Below are positions 15,374 to 22,768 of a stretch of DNA of 22,768 bases, in pieces; the stretch's first letter is position 1; the number at the start of each line of letters is the position of its first letter. This stretch comes from Clostridium_AD sp051278035. GTDB lineage: Bacteria; Bacillota; Clostridia; Clostridiales; Clostridiaceae. The stretch spans positions 1 to 22,768 of the forward strand of contig NZ_JBNMNU010000065.1 in NCBI RefSeq assembly GCF_051278035.1. Reading direction: 5' to 3'. A model generated the notes under the pieces. That model was not told the origin of the DNA. It saw only the letters and a list, made by a program, of their open reading frames with translations, and ran no database searches. The position numbers were made by a program, and so were the translations under genes.

Positions 15374-16171
15374 CTACCTTCGCAAGTTATTAGCCATTTG
15401 CCACATCTCATCTGCAGTTTTTAAAGTAGTAGAGCTAAGTTGGAAAGCTCTTTGAGTAACAAGCATTTGGGTCATTTCTGTTGTAATATCTACATTTGAA
15501 AGTTCTGAAAACCCTTGCATAATAGAATACTCGTTGCTATCAATAGCCTCAGAACCAGGCTTTGTCATAAATAGACCATCCCCTATAGAAAGCATTGAAT
15601 TATCACCAATAACATTTGAAATTTTTATTTTGCCTACAGCCAAATCACCTGTGGCATCTTTTATGGATACAAGACCTTTTGAATCCACATTAAAATTATT
15701 TCTTTCAAATTTATAAGGCCCATCTACTGTATTAATATTATTGCCAGCATCATTAACTATGCTAAGCCTATTTCCCTTTGGGTCAACAATAGAACCATTT
15801 GCATCCGTTGAAAAATCACCAGTTCTTGTATAAGCCTTGCTATTATCTGCTTGAACCACTTCAAAATATCCTGACCCATCTATAGCTAAATCTGTTGGAA
15901 CACCTGTGGTTGCAAGATTTCCTTGTGAAGTATCTCGCGTCAATTCCCCTAGCCTAACACCAGTACCATTTTGTAGTATAGCTTTACCCTCTCTATCGGA
16001 AGATACAGGATATCCCGCTCTATCAAGAGATTCGTAGACTAGATTCTTAAATTTACCATTTATTTTTTTATAGCCGTTGGTATTTACATTTGCTATGTTA
16101 TTTGATATGCAATCCAGCTTTTGCTGTTGAGCCATCATAGAACTCCGACTATTCTGTAAAAGTCTTAACAT
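15374..16171 (-). CDS. flgG: Flagellar distal rod protein FlgG (FlhP-like)
   Basis: Component of the flagellar rod/hook-basal body, exported by the flagellar type III apparatus, so no signal peptide is expected. The 265 residues begin with the rod N-terminal motif (SNNIANVNTNGYKK, 23-36). TSQGNLATTGVPTDLAIDG and GYFEV, typical of FlgG, follow. The C-terminus has the family's TQRAFQLSSTTLKTADEM and ANNLRR ending. ATG 16169-16171 follows GGTGGTGAG. It lies 28 bp after the flgF-like gene, matching the paired flhO-flhP order of Gram-positive bacteria. Confidence 0.92.
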   Translation of the reverse strand: MLRLLQNSRSSMMAQQQKLDCISNNIANVNTNGYKKINGKFKNLVYESLDRAGYPVSSDREGKAILQNGTGVRLGELTRDTSQGNLATTGVPTDLAIDGSGYFEVVQADNSKAYTRTGDFSTDANGSIVDPKGNRLSIVNDAGNNINTVDGPYKFERNNFNVDSKGLVSIKDATGDLAVGKIKISNVIGDNSMLSIGDGLFMTKPGSEAIDSNEYSIMQGFSELSNVDITTEMTQMLVTQRAFQLSSTTLKTADEMWQMANNLRR

Positions 16172-16199
16172 ATTTGTCTCACCACCCTTATTGTAATTT

Positions 16200-16982
16200 T
16201 TATCTTACTGTACCAACTTCATTGACTGCTTTTCCAAGTGTTTCATCTATAGATTGTACAACCTTTTGGTTACTTTCAAAATTCCTCATAATTGTCATCA
16301 TATTTACTATTTCACTTGTCACATTTACATTTGATTTTTCTAATGCATTTTGCCTAACTGTAACATTAGCATTTTGGATTGGATTTGCTCCTTCAAACAA
16401 ATTATCTCCAATTTTCTTCATGCCTTTATAATCTTCAAAGTCTACAGTATTAAGCTTATATTTGTTTTCACCGTTAACTTTTATATTCCCATATTTATCC
16501 GAGAGCATCTTACCATCACCTACAAATATTGGTTCGTTTGCATTTGTTAGTTTATTTTTACCTAACACCTTATCTCCACTATCCGTTACTAAATATCCAC
16601 TTCCATCAATATGAAAATCACCACTTCTAGTATAATAATTTTTATTCTCAATGCCATTATCGCTTTGCACTGTAAAAAATCCTTTTCCTTCAATAGCAAA
16701 ATCTGTAGACTTATCAGTTGTTTCTAGCATTCCTTGTGAGAAATATGTTTTTACATCATCTATTTCGCTTCCCATACTTAAAGAACCAATAGTACTTTTA
16801 GTATTTACGCCGTTTACTTGTTTGTCGTAATTTTGTATTAGTACATCATCAAATGATTTGATAGAAAGATTCTCACTTTTAAAACCTGTTGTATTAGAAT
16901 TCGCTAAATTATTAGTTACTACACTTTGTTTAGCTTCTCCTGTTATGAGTCCTGTAACTGCTGTATAAAGCCCTCTAATCAT
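16200..16982 (-). CDS. flgF: Flagellar proximal rod protein FlgF-like (FlhO-like)
   Basis: Rod-family flagellar protein of 260 residues. It shows the N-terminal VTNNLANSNTTGFKSE motif, TYFSQGMLETTDKSTDFAIEG, GFFTVQ and YTRSGDFHIDGSGYLV. The C-terminal amphipathic helix (VNMMTIMRNFESNQKVVQS) is what rod and hook proteins use for assembly. The ATG (16980-16982) overlaps the stop of the small membrane ORF upstream as ATGA, so translation is probably coupled. FlgF versus FlgG is assigned by order and sequence style; rod paralogs are easily confused. Confidence 0.88.
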   Translation of the reverse strand: MIRGLYTAVTGLITGEAKQSVVTNNLANSNTTGFKSENLSIKSFDDVLIQNYDKQVNGVNTKSTIGSLSMGSEIDDVKTYFSQGMLETTDKSTDFAIEGKGFFTVQSDNGIENKNYYTRSGDFHIDGSGYLVTDSGDKVLGKNKLTNANEPIFVGDGKMLSDKYGNIKVNGENKYKLNTVDFEDYKGMKKIGDNLFEGANPIQNANVTVRQNALEKSNVNVTSEIVNMMTIMRNFESNQKVVQSIDETLGKAVNEVGTVR

Positions 16983-17206
16983 TTTCCCACATCCTTATTA
17001 GTAATAATTGGAATTTCATCAGGATAACGCATTCCATATCCCTTGGCTTTTATTTCGATTTTTCCTTTGCTCATTTCATAATTTATCTTTGCACCACTTA
17101 ATAAAACAGTTGATAAAATCATACCTATACCTATGCCTATTAGTATTTTTCTATCACTCAGAAAGTCTATTATTTTCTTTATCTTATATATAAATCCTTT
17201 ATTAAT
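16979..17206 (-). CDS. Small single-pass membrane protein in the flagellar operon, non-canonical or uncertain start
   Basis: The frame is open from a TAA just above 17218 down to TGA 16979-16981, which overlaps the flgF-like ATG as ATGA. The reading is a basic N-terminus (YKIKKIIDFLSDRK), one hydrophobic helix (ILIGIGIGMILSTVLL), then a polar tail with KIEIKAKGYGMRYPDE. I believe it is real because of this ordered topology and the coupled overlap. There is no ATG, GTG or TTG before the helix. ATT 17204-17206 lies seven bases after GGGGG and would give 75 residues. The first in-frame ATG (17120-17122) starts inside the helix, has no good binding site and gives 47 residues. Function unknown. 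Confidence 0.6.
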   Translation of the reverse strand: MNKGFIYKIKKIIDFLSDRKILIGIGIGMILSTVLLSGAKINYEMSKGKIEIKAKGYGMRYPDEIPIITNKDVGK

Positions 17207-17640
17207 AGCACTTCCCCCTTACCTAAATGTAACATTTCTGATATATAGTCCTCAGAGAACCCCTCCGCAAACAATTTCGTTATATTATGGATTTTTTCAC
17301 TATTACTACTACTAATACTAGGCTCATTTATTATTGTTTCTTTTTTAGTGTGCATAATCTCATTATCTTCTTTATATGATTCATTGCTTTTTTGTACTTC
17401 ATTACCTTTATTTAATTCTATATATGTCCCCATAATCCTTTTCATATCCATTATTTCGCTTTGAAGCTCTAAAATACTTTCAGAAAATTCTCGTCTAAGT
17501 TCCCCTATTCTAATATCCTCATCATTAATATTTCCCATAGCGTTTCCTAGAACTCCATTAAAGGACCTATTTTGTTTTTTTATAGCTAAGACATTTAATA
17601 TTATAAGAATTAATCCAATAAAAAATAATAACCATGGCAT
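17179..17640 (-). CDS. SwrB-like membrane protein of the flagellar operon
   Basis: 153 residues with one N-terminal transmembrane helix, a coiled-coil middle (SESILELQSEIMDMKR) and a low-complexity polar linker. The short C-terminal helical motif reads ITKLFAEGFSEDYISEMLHLGKGEVLLI, similar in shape to the C-terminal element of B. subtilis SwrB. Position straight after the motility sigma gene is the same as swrB in B. subtilis, where the protein promotes assembly of the flagellar export apparatus. I infer the same role. The open frame starts at GTG 17647-17649. However, GGAGTG there is better used as the ribosome binding site for ATG 17638-17640. The end overlaps the following small ORF in another frame. 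Confidence 0.72.
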   Translation of the reverse strand: MPWLLFFIGLILIILNVLAIKKQNRSFNGVLGNAMGNINDEDIRIGELRREFSESILELQSEIMDMKRIMGTYIELNKGNEVQKSNESYKEDNEIMHTKKETIINEPSISSSNSEKIHNITKLFAEGFSEDYISEMLHLGKGEVLLIKDLYIR

Positions 17641-17676
17641 ATAATTCACTCCAATTTTTATAATTTAAATATTACT

Positions 17677-18405
17677 TCATATTTCATATTTAAGTTTTGC
17701 GAGAGCTTTTCTTAGATTTATAATTGCCCTGCTATGCAGTTGACAAATTCTTGATTCAGACACACTAAAAATATTTCCTATTTCTTTTAAAGTAAGCCCT
17801 TCATAATAATATAATGTTATAACTAATTTATCCTTTTCTTTTAGGTGGTCAAGCCCTAGCGCTAAGTACTCAATTTGCTCCTTTTCTTCTAATGTTCTTT
17901 CTGGACTTGGACTCTTATCATCTTTTATAGTACCACTAAGCGGCATGTCATCATCATCAGAAAATATTAAATCTTCGAGTGAAACTATGGATATATAATT
18001 TATAGTGTTCTCAATGTCTGCAACCGCGTCAATTGTAATGTTTAATTCGGTTGCTATTTCACAATTTGTGGGTTCTCTATAAAGGTGCTTTTGTAGCTTT
18101 TCAATAGCTCTATTGTACTTATTAAGCTTATCCATAGCACCTTTAGATATAGGGCTATTTCTCCTGAGCTCATCAATCATAGACCCTTTTATCCTTATTG
18201 ACGCATAACTTGAAAACTTCATACCTCTAGTATCATCAAATTTCCCAAGTGCATCCATAAGTCCCAGCATACCATAACTAATTAAATCTTCATATTCAAC
18301 ATATTTAGTTTTACCAATTATTACTCTAGACGCAATATATTTAACTAGAGGTATATGTTGTTTCACAATTTGCTCTCGTGCAGAAGCTGCACTTGCTATG
18401 GACAT
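17677..18405 (-). CDS. fliA: Motility sigma factor SigD/FliA (sigma-28)
   Basis: RNA polymerase sigma factor that directs late flagellar, motility and often autolysin genes. The 242 residues show region 2 (about 18-82, with EDLISYGMLGLMDAL and FSSYASIRIKGSMIDELR), region 3 (about 90-135) and a C-terminal region 4 helix-turn-helix (about 204-231, LTLKEIGNIFSVSESRICQL). The RIKGSMIDELR stretch is diagnostic of sigma-28. ATG 18403-18405 follows GGGAGG at seven bases. It lies 12 bp after the PilZ gene. No anti-sigma factor FlgM gene is in the window. Confidence 0.95.
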   Translation of the reverse strand: MSIASAASAREQIVKQHIPLVKYIASRVIIGKTKYVEYEDLISYGMLGLMDALGKFDDTRGMKFSSYASIRIKGSMIDELRRNSPISKGAMDKLNKYNRAIEKLQKHLYREPTNCEIATELNITIDAVADIENTINYISIVSLEDLIFSDDDDMPLSGTIKDDKSPSPERTLEEKEQIEYLALGLDHLKEKDKLVITLYYYEGLTLKEIGNIFSVSESRICQLHSRAIINLRKALAKLKYEI

Positions 18406-18417
18406 ATCTACGCCTCC

Positions 18418-19062
18418 CTAAATTTTTTTCATCTGTTCCCTCATAAGTTGAAATATGAGCTTAATAATTTTTTCACGAGTTGCGCTATCTACGAATTCAA
18501 AACTAAGTCCACAATTAAATCTACCATCATCATCTTTTATAATTCTCTTCGCTTGTCCTACTATAAGTATGTCTTCATTATTAATAGTTAAACATAGTAA
18601 AAGATATTGGCTGAGCTTAACTTCTTCTGATATCTTAATCTTCATTCCACCACCACTTAAATCTAGTAATATAGCCTGCAAATATTTGCTATTTTCTATC
18701 GAACTAGGTCTTGTCTTTGGATCATTTTTAAGGTTTGTATATTTAACTGTACTTATTGTCGGTACTCTAACATACTTCCTTCGCTGAATTCTTATTATTT
18801 CCTTAGGATTTGATATAAGTAAAATAGGTATATTTTCAAATTTACGACCCATGACTACTGACTTAAATTTATAAAGATTATCTTCTTCATAATAAATTAC
18901 ATCTACCAAAGTTCCCTTAGATAGTGGAAGATATTCTCCTGAATTAACCGGAATGCTGATTGCTATATAATTCTCTGCTATATCTTGTATATTACTTTTA
19001 AAATATTTCTCCCCAACTAGTATTTCTAACTTCTTGTTTATTATAAAATCTACTTTACTCAC
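18418..19062 (-). CDS. PilZ-domain protein, YcgR type (c-di-GMP flagellar brake candidate)
   Basis: About 214 residues. The N-terminal half (to about 90) looks like the YcgR N-terminal domain. The C-terminal PilZ domain has the c-di-GMP-binding RKYVR (RxxxR) near residue 95 and DLSGGG near 134. YcgR-type proteins bind cyclic di-GMP and slow or stop the flagellar motor. Position inside the flagellar operon, 12 bp from both flhG and the sigma gene, supports that role. Two in-frame GTG codons exist. GTG 19069-19071 lies within the AAGGGGTGGGGG binding site, so GTG 19060-19062 is preferred. The binding residues look intact. Confidence 0.88.
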   Translation of the reverse strand: MSKVDFIINKKLEILVGEKYFKSNIQDIAENYIAISIPVNSGEYLPLSKGTLVDVIYYEEDNLYKFKSVVMGRKFENIPILLISNPKEIIRIQRRKYVRVPTISTVKYTNLKNDPKTRPSSIENSKYLQAILLDLSGGGMKIKISEEVKLSQYLLLCLTINNEDILIVGQAKRIIKDDDGRFNCGLSFEFVDSATREKIIKLIFQLMREQMKKI

Positions 19063-19074
19063 TGCCCCCACCCC

Positions 19075-19938
19075 TTATGAAAAGATACTGAAGATTTTCT
19101 TAAATAAACCTTCTACCCCAATACCACTTGTTTTGTGGCTAGTACCCTCAATTTTCATTGCAATTCTTTTTATATCCTGAGCTGCTTCACAATTTGGATA
19201 AGCTATAATTACTGGCTGTTGCGATCTTACTGCATATGCTAGTTTCTTATCTTCACCTATTTTGCCTAAATACTCTAGCTTCATTCCAAGAAATTTATTA
19301 ACAGCACTATTAAATTTGTTATATGTCATGTCCGCTTCCTTATTATCTAATGATCTATTCACTATAACCTTAGCATAGTTTTTAATGTTAAAATGTTTGA
19401 CAGCCTTAAGCAGGCTATATGCATCAGTTAGTGAAGTAGGCTCTGGAGTCGTTATTATTATTAAGTCTTCTGAGCAAGCAATAAATCCCAAAACACTCTT
19501 ATTTACACCAGCACCTGTGTCCATTATTATGTAATCAAACCCTGTTAAAGCTGAAAGCTTATTTAAAAATGAATTTCTTTCAGATTCGGTTAAATCCTCA
19601 ACTTTTGTAAGTGCTGAGCCACCCGCAAGAAGTTTCACACCAAAAGGTCCAGTGAGCATTACATCCTGAATTTCTTTTCCTTTACTTATAACATCAAAAA
19701 CACTATATTTAGAAGAGCATCCCATTATAATATCATCATTTCCCATTCCAATATCTGCATCAAAAATCATGACCCTCTTACCCATCTTTTGAAGTGCAAT
19801 AGATATATTTACTACTATATTGCTTTTACCTACTCCGCCTTTACCAGAGGTAACAGTTATAATTCTGGGTCTGCTTATGCCACTTTTATCATCACTTTGA
19901 ACCGCCATTTGTCTGAGTCTTTGTGCTTGATCTAGCAT
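19075..19938 (-). CDS. flhG: MinD-like ATPase FlhG (YlxH)
   Basis: ParA/MinD-family ATPase controlling flagellar number and placement with FlhF. 287 residues. The N-terminal DQAQRLRQM (3-11) is the helix that stimulates the FlhF GTPase. Next come the deviant Walker A SGKGGVGKS (31-39), FDADIGMGN (59-67) and the switch DTGAG (140-144). The C-terminal part ends in a short amphipathic stretch (VEGLFKKIFSIF), a likely membrane-targeting helix. ATG 19936-19938 overlaps the end of flhF by 7 bp with AGGAGAGG upstream, so the pair is translated in step. Confidence 0.95.
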   Translation of the reverse strand: MLDQAQRLRQMAVQSDDKSGISRPRIITVTSGKGGVGKSNIVVNISIALQKMGKRVMIFDADIGMGNDDIIMGCSSKYSVFDVISKGKEIQDVMLTGPFGVKLLAGGSALTKVEDLTESERNSFLNKLSALTGFDYIIMDTGAGVNKSVLGFIACSEDLIIITTPEPTSLTDAYSLLKAVKHFNIKNYAKVIVNRSLDNKEADMTYNKFNSAVNKFLGMKLEYLGKIGEDKKLAYAVRSQQPVIIAYPNCEAAQDIKRIAMKIEGTSHKTSGIGVEGLFKKIFSIFS

Positions 19939-21194
19939 ATGGTATCCTCTCCTAATATAAGACTAACAAGTTTATCCTCAGATAATTCTTTTATGTCATC
20001 AGGTACATTTTGACCAGTTGTCACAAAACTTAAAGGGATATTCGCAAGTTCTAATATATTAAGTATGGAACCATAGGTGGAAGTTTCGTCTAATTTAGTT
20101 ACTATTATACTATTATAATGTAAAATTTGATATCCTTCAATAATAAATTTAAGATCTTTGTTCTTTGTTGTAGAACTTAACACTAAATGAACATTTTCGG
20201 TGTCAGCCTTTTCCACAAATGTTCGAAGTTCAGAAATTTGCATTTTATTTTTACTACTACGTCCTGTAGTATCAATTAATATAACCTCACAATCCTTCAT
20301 CCCTTCAATTGCCTTATCCATATCATTCATATTGTATACAACGCTAAAAGGTATATTCATAATGTCTGCGTAAGTTTTTAACTGCTCTACTGCACCGATT
20401 CTATAAGTGTCTACGGTAATTAATCCTACCTTTTTTTTCTCAACTAGGGCAAGCCTACCTGCAAGCTTTGCAATAGTTGTAGTTTTACCTACGCCTGTAG
20501 GTCCTACCAGAACTATTCTACCCTGAAGTTCAGGTTTAGTAACATTAATCATATCTTTTAACACAATCTTTGCCTTTTGAATTTCCGTAATTTCTGGTTC
20601 GTTTGACATAGATCCACTTGGTTCTACTTCAAATTCCTTTATTTTCCTCAATATACAATCAATATTTATCCCATCTACATCATTGTCTTCTAGTAATTGC
20701 GCGATTGAGCTTTTAGGCTCATTAATACTAGCACTTTCCTGTATACCAGGACTTGATAGCGAATTAGAATTTGCGAGCGAATTAGAATTCGCTAGCTTAT
20801 TAAGCATAATTTTCATTTCTTTCATTTCATCCATTAAGTGTTCTGAGTACTTATCACTGCTCTCATCAGCTGGTTTTATAGGTTCTATAGGTTCTATAGG
20901 TTCTATAGGTTCTATAGGTTTTTTAGGTTCTATAGGTTTTTTAGGAATAATTTCATTTTCCTTTAGCACAACTTTCTTAATTGCTTCAATGCTATCTTTT
21001 ACATTTTTCTCTTCTGTATTTATTTCATTTTCAATAGCAGCTGTTACTTCAACATTTTTGGGAGAAAATAGACCTTTTATTCCCGGTTTACGGATTTTTC
21101 TTTGGCTTATAATCACCGCATCCATGCCTAGTTCATATCTTATTCTTGTCATAGCTTCATTCATATTACTCACTACATATCGCTTTATAATCAT
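19932..21194 (-). CDS. flhF: Signal-recognition-particle-type GTPase FlhF
   Basis: Membrane-associated GTPase that marks the site of flagellum assembly. 420 residues: an N-terminal B domain (1 to about 200) and an SRP-like NG domain. The latter has G1 GPTGVGKTTT (231-240), DTYRIGAVEQ (262-271), G3 DTTGRS (308-313), TKLDE (366-370) and GQNVPDDI (394-401). The B domain contains a Pro-Ile-Glu/Pro-Lys-Lys repeat (about 85-107) and a duplicated LANSNS (about 134-145), both encoded by tandem DNA repeats. ATG 21192-21194 overlaps the flhA stop as ATGA. GAAGGAG lies about 13 bases upstream, so coupling to flhA probably matters. Confidence 0.96.
   Translation of the reverse strand: MIIKRYVVSNMNEAMTRIRYELGMDAVIISQRKIRKPGIKGLFSPKNVEVTAAIENEINTEEKNVKDSIEAIKKVVLKENEIIPKKPIEPKKPIEPIEPIEPIEPIKPADESSDKYSEHLMDEMKEMKIMLNKLANSNSLANSNSLSSPGIQESASINEPKSSIAQLLEDNDVDGINIDCILRKIKEFEVEPSGSMSNEPEITEIQKAKIVLKDMINVTKPELQGRIVLVGPTGVGKTTTIAKLAGRLALVEKKKVGLITVDTYRIGAVEQLKTYADIMNIPFSVVYNMNDMDKAIEGMKDCEVILIDTTGRSSKNKMQISELRTFVEKADTENVHLVLSSTTKNKDLKFIIEGYQILHYNSIIVTKLDETSTYGSILNILELANIPLSFVTTGQNVPDDIKELSEDKLVSLILGEDTIC
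20758..20793. repeat. 18-bp tandem duplication within flhF
   Basis: Two adjacent 18-bp copies (20758-20775 and 20776-20793) differ at a few terminal bases and encode the doubled LANSNS in the FlhF linker. In frame, so harmless to the reading frame. Confidence 0.8.
20872..20943. repeat. 9-bp minisatellite within flhF, eight units
   Basis: Eight 9-bp units run without interruption, mostly GGTTCTATA on the plus strand, with GGTTTTATA and GGTTTTTTA variants. On the coding strand they give Pro-Ile-Glu, Pro-Lys-Lys and Pro-Ile-Lys triplets. The unit is three codons, so copy-number change would alter linker length without a frameshift. Confidence 0.93.
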
Positions 21195-22768
21195 TGTAGA
21201 GCCACAACTCCTTCAGTTTTAATCTCCACTTCATTTGGTATCTCATTAAGGGAAAGCACTGTAATACTAGGGAATACCATTTCAATAAGTCGTCTAAATG
21301 CGGGTCTTATCTTTGGAGATACCAGTATTACCGGTTGATTATTATGAAAATATATTGTGCTAAGATTGCTTTTTATAGAATTTAATATCTTACCTGTAGT
21401 ATCTGGATCTACTGCTGGAAAAGACCCCTGTATGGATTTTTGTATATTTGATGAAATAACATTTTCGACTTCAGGGGAAAGCGTCATGATTGTTATACTT
21501 CCATTGTCATCAACAAGTGAATTACAAATACTTCTTCCAAGTGAAAAACGCACATATTCCGTTAGTACTTCTATATCCTTAGTTATCCTAGCATTATCTG
21601 CTAATGACTCTAAAATCGTAACCATATCCTTTATAGCCACTTTTTCTTTAAGTAAGCTTTGAAGAACCTTTTGTATCTCACCAATAGTCATAAGATCTGG
21701 TATTAGTTCATCAACTACTGTATCATACTTCTCTTTTACGGAATCAATTAGAATCTTAGTTTCTTGCCTACCTAACAGTTCAAAGGCATGACTCTTAATA
21801 GTTTCTGTTAAATGAGTTACCATTACTGTAGTTGGGTCCACCACTGTGAGTCCCTTAATCTCTGCATCTTCTCTTTGGTCATTATTTATCCACACTGCAG
21901 GCAGTCCAAAGGTTGGTTCAATGGTTTGAATACCTTGTATATTAATATCTTCTGAACTTGGATCAATGCATAGAAGCATACTCGGCATTAAGTCACCTTT
22001 AATAATCACAGTTCCGCGAATTTTAACTACGTATTCATTTGTTTTAAGCTGCAAATTATCTTTAATTCTAATGGGCTGAACAACTATTCCCATCTCTAGT
22101 GCACACTGCCTTCTTACCGAGGCAATTCTTTGAAGTAAATCCCCTCCTGTAGCTTCATCTGCTAAGGGAATGAGTCCATATCCTATTTCTATTTCCATAG
22201 GCTCCACAGAAATAAGATTCATTACATTTTCCGGTTCTTTATTTTCAGTTTCGTAATTTTCTTGTTCATCATTTTCTATTCTACTTATCTTCTGATCTTT
22301 TTCATCCTTAAAGAGAAAATATGCACTTGTTGCGGTAATTATAGATAGTACTATAAAAACAAGGTGAGGCATTCCTGGAATTGCAGCCAAAACTAACAAT
22401 ACAACTGATGCCAGTGCAATAACCTTTGGGAAAGCAGTAAGCTGCGAAGTTATTTGAGTTCCTAAATTTGTAGTGCTACCAGATCTTGTAACCAGAATAC
22501 CAGACGCAACCGATATTAAAAGCGCCGGGATCTGCCCTACAAGACCATCCCCAACTGTAAGCCTAACATAAGTCGAAGCAGCCTCGGAAATTGGCATTCC
22601 AAGCATTACAACACCTATAATTATCCCACCAAAAATATTAATTATAGTAACAATTATACCAGCTATAGCATCTCCCTTTACGAATTTGGAAGCTCCATCC
22701 ATAGCTCCATAAAAACTAGCTTCATCCTGGAGTTTTGTTCTTCTCTCCCTTGCATCTTCTTCAGTTAT
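21191..22768 (-). CDS. flhA: Flagellar export protein FlhA, 5' end cut by window
   Basis: Inner-membrane component of the flagellar type III export gate. 525 residues are visible and the frame runs off the right edge. The first residues RERRTKLQDEASFYGAMDGA and FVKGDAIAGI are the highly conserved FlhA cytoplasmic-loop motif. An internal ATG at 22700-22702 is not a real start. Several transmembrane helices follow (to about visible residue 150), then a Glu/Asn-rich linker and the large cytoplasmic domain that docks chaperones and substrates. The stop overlaps the flhF start by four bases. Conservation looks complete in the part seen. Confidence 0.96.
   Translation of the reverse strand: MTEEDARERRTKLQDEASFYGAMDGASKFVKGDAIAGIIVTIINIFGGIIIGVVMLGMPISEAASTYVRLTVGDGLVGQIPALLISVASGILVTRSGSTTNLGTQITSQLTAFPKVIALASVVLLVLAAIPGMPHLVFIVLSIITATSAYFLFKDEKDQKISRIENDEQENYETENKEPENVMNLISVEPMEIEIGYGLIPLADEATGGDLLQRIASVRRQCALEMGIVVQPIRIKDNLQLKTNEYVVKIRGTVIIKGDLMPSMLLCIDPSSEDINIQGIQTIEPTFGLPAVWINNDQREDAEIKGLTVVDPTTVMVTHLTETIKSHAFELLGRQETKILIDSVKEKYDTVVDELIPDLMTIGEIQKVLQSLLKEKVAIKDMVTILESLADNARITKDIEVLTEYVRFSLGRSICNSLVDDNGSITIMTLSPEVENVISSNIQKSIQGSFPAVDPDTTGKILNSIKSNLSTIYFHNNQPVILVSPKIRPAFRRLIEMVFPSITVLSLNEIPNEVEIKTEGVVALQ

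Noticed and set aside
17179..17206. Frameshift joining the SwrB-like gene and the small membrane ORF
   Set aside because: The SwrB-like protein ends naturally after its C-terminal helix and the small ORF has its own transmembrane helix; two overlapping genes explain this better than one broken gene.
20683..21222. 179-codon plus-strand open frame opposite flhF
   Set aside because: Its repetitive Gly-Ser-Ile product is simply the reverse of the Pro-Ile-Glu repeat of FlhF; no start signals.
21191..22702. FlhA beginning at the internal ATG at 22702
   Set aside because: The conserved FlhA motif RERRTKLQDEASF continues upstream in frame to the window edge, so the gene is truncated by the window and not started there.

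Overview
The window reads as chromosomal core DNA of an anaerobic, endospore-forming, motile Firmicute, most likely Clostridium sensu stricto. The evidence is low GC, strong AGGAGG-type ribosome binding sites, frequent TTG and GTG starts, a SpoVD-type penicillin-binding protein in the division/cell-wall cluster, a clostridial CBS-domain pyrophosphatase, and a Gram-positive flagellar gene order. No rRNA, tRNA, transposase, phage gene or CRISPR array was found. The species cannot be assigned from this reading.

Left part (1-5530, minus strand): the start of the division/cell-wall (dcw) cluster. It is transcribed leftward as mraZ, rsmH, ftsL-like, a SpoVD/FtsI-type transpeptidase with two PASTA domains, then murE, which is cut by the window edge. 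Four GTGG-like boxes at an exact 10-bp period precede mraZ and look like the MraZ autoregulatory operator. murE is set apart by about 200 bp that hold a hairpin and a good sigma-A promoter, so the cluster may be two transcription units.

Middle part (5530-14520): single housekeeping or accessory genes separated by strong terminators. ychF (+) has a consensus sigma-A promoter. It converges on a Lon-family protease (-) whose ATPase motifs are degenerate (LonC-like). A small, very basic protein (+) of unknown function converges on a P2A-type calcium ATPase (-). Divergent from the ATPase is a family II (manganese) pyrophosphatase (+) with an inserted CBS-DRTGG-CBS regulatory region. Each convergent pair shares a symmetrical hairpin terminator; the one at 9846 is followed by a 19-bp tandem repeat.

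Right part (14520-22768, minus strand): the distal end of a flagellar operon, transcribed leftward as flhA (cut by the window edge), flhF, flhG, a PilZ/YcgR-type gene, the motility sigma factor, a SwrB-like membrane protein, a small membrane protein with no obvious start codon, flgF-like and flgG. An integral membrane protein with faint CobD/CbiB resemblance follows. Most junctions overlap or are under 40 bp, suggesting translational coupling. Compared with the Bacillus subtilis fla/che operon, the che genes between flhG and sigD are absent, and a c-di-GMP-binding PilZ gene sits there instead. This puts targeting (FlhF/FlhG), braking (PilZ), late gene expression (SigD) and rod assembly on one transcript.

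Most of the window is ordinary. The points most worth a second look are the ATPase-dead Lon-like protease, the CobD/CbiB-like protein beside flagellar genes, the small ORF with a non-canonical start, the MraZ operator, and the in-frame repeats in flhF.
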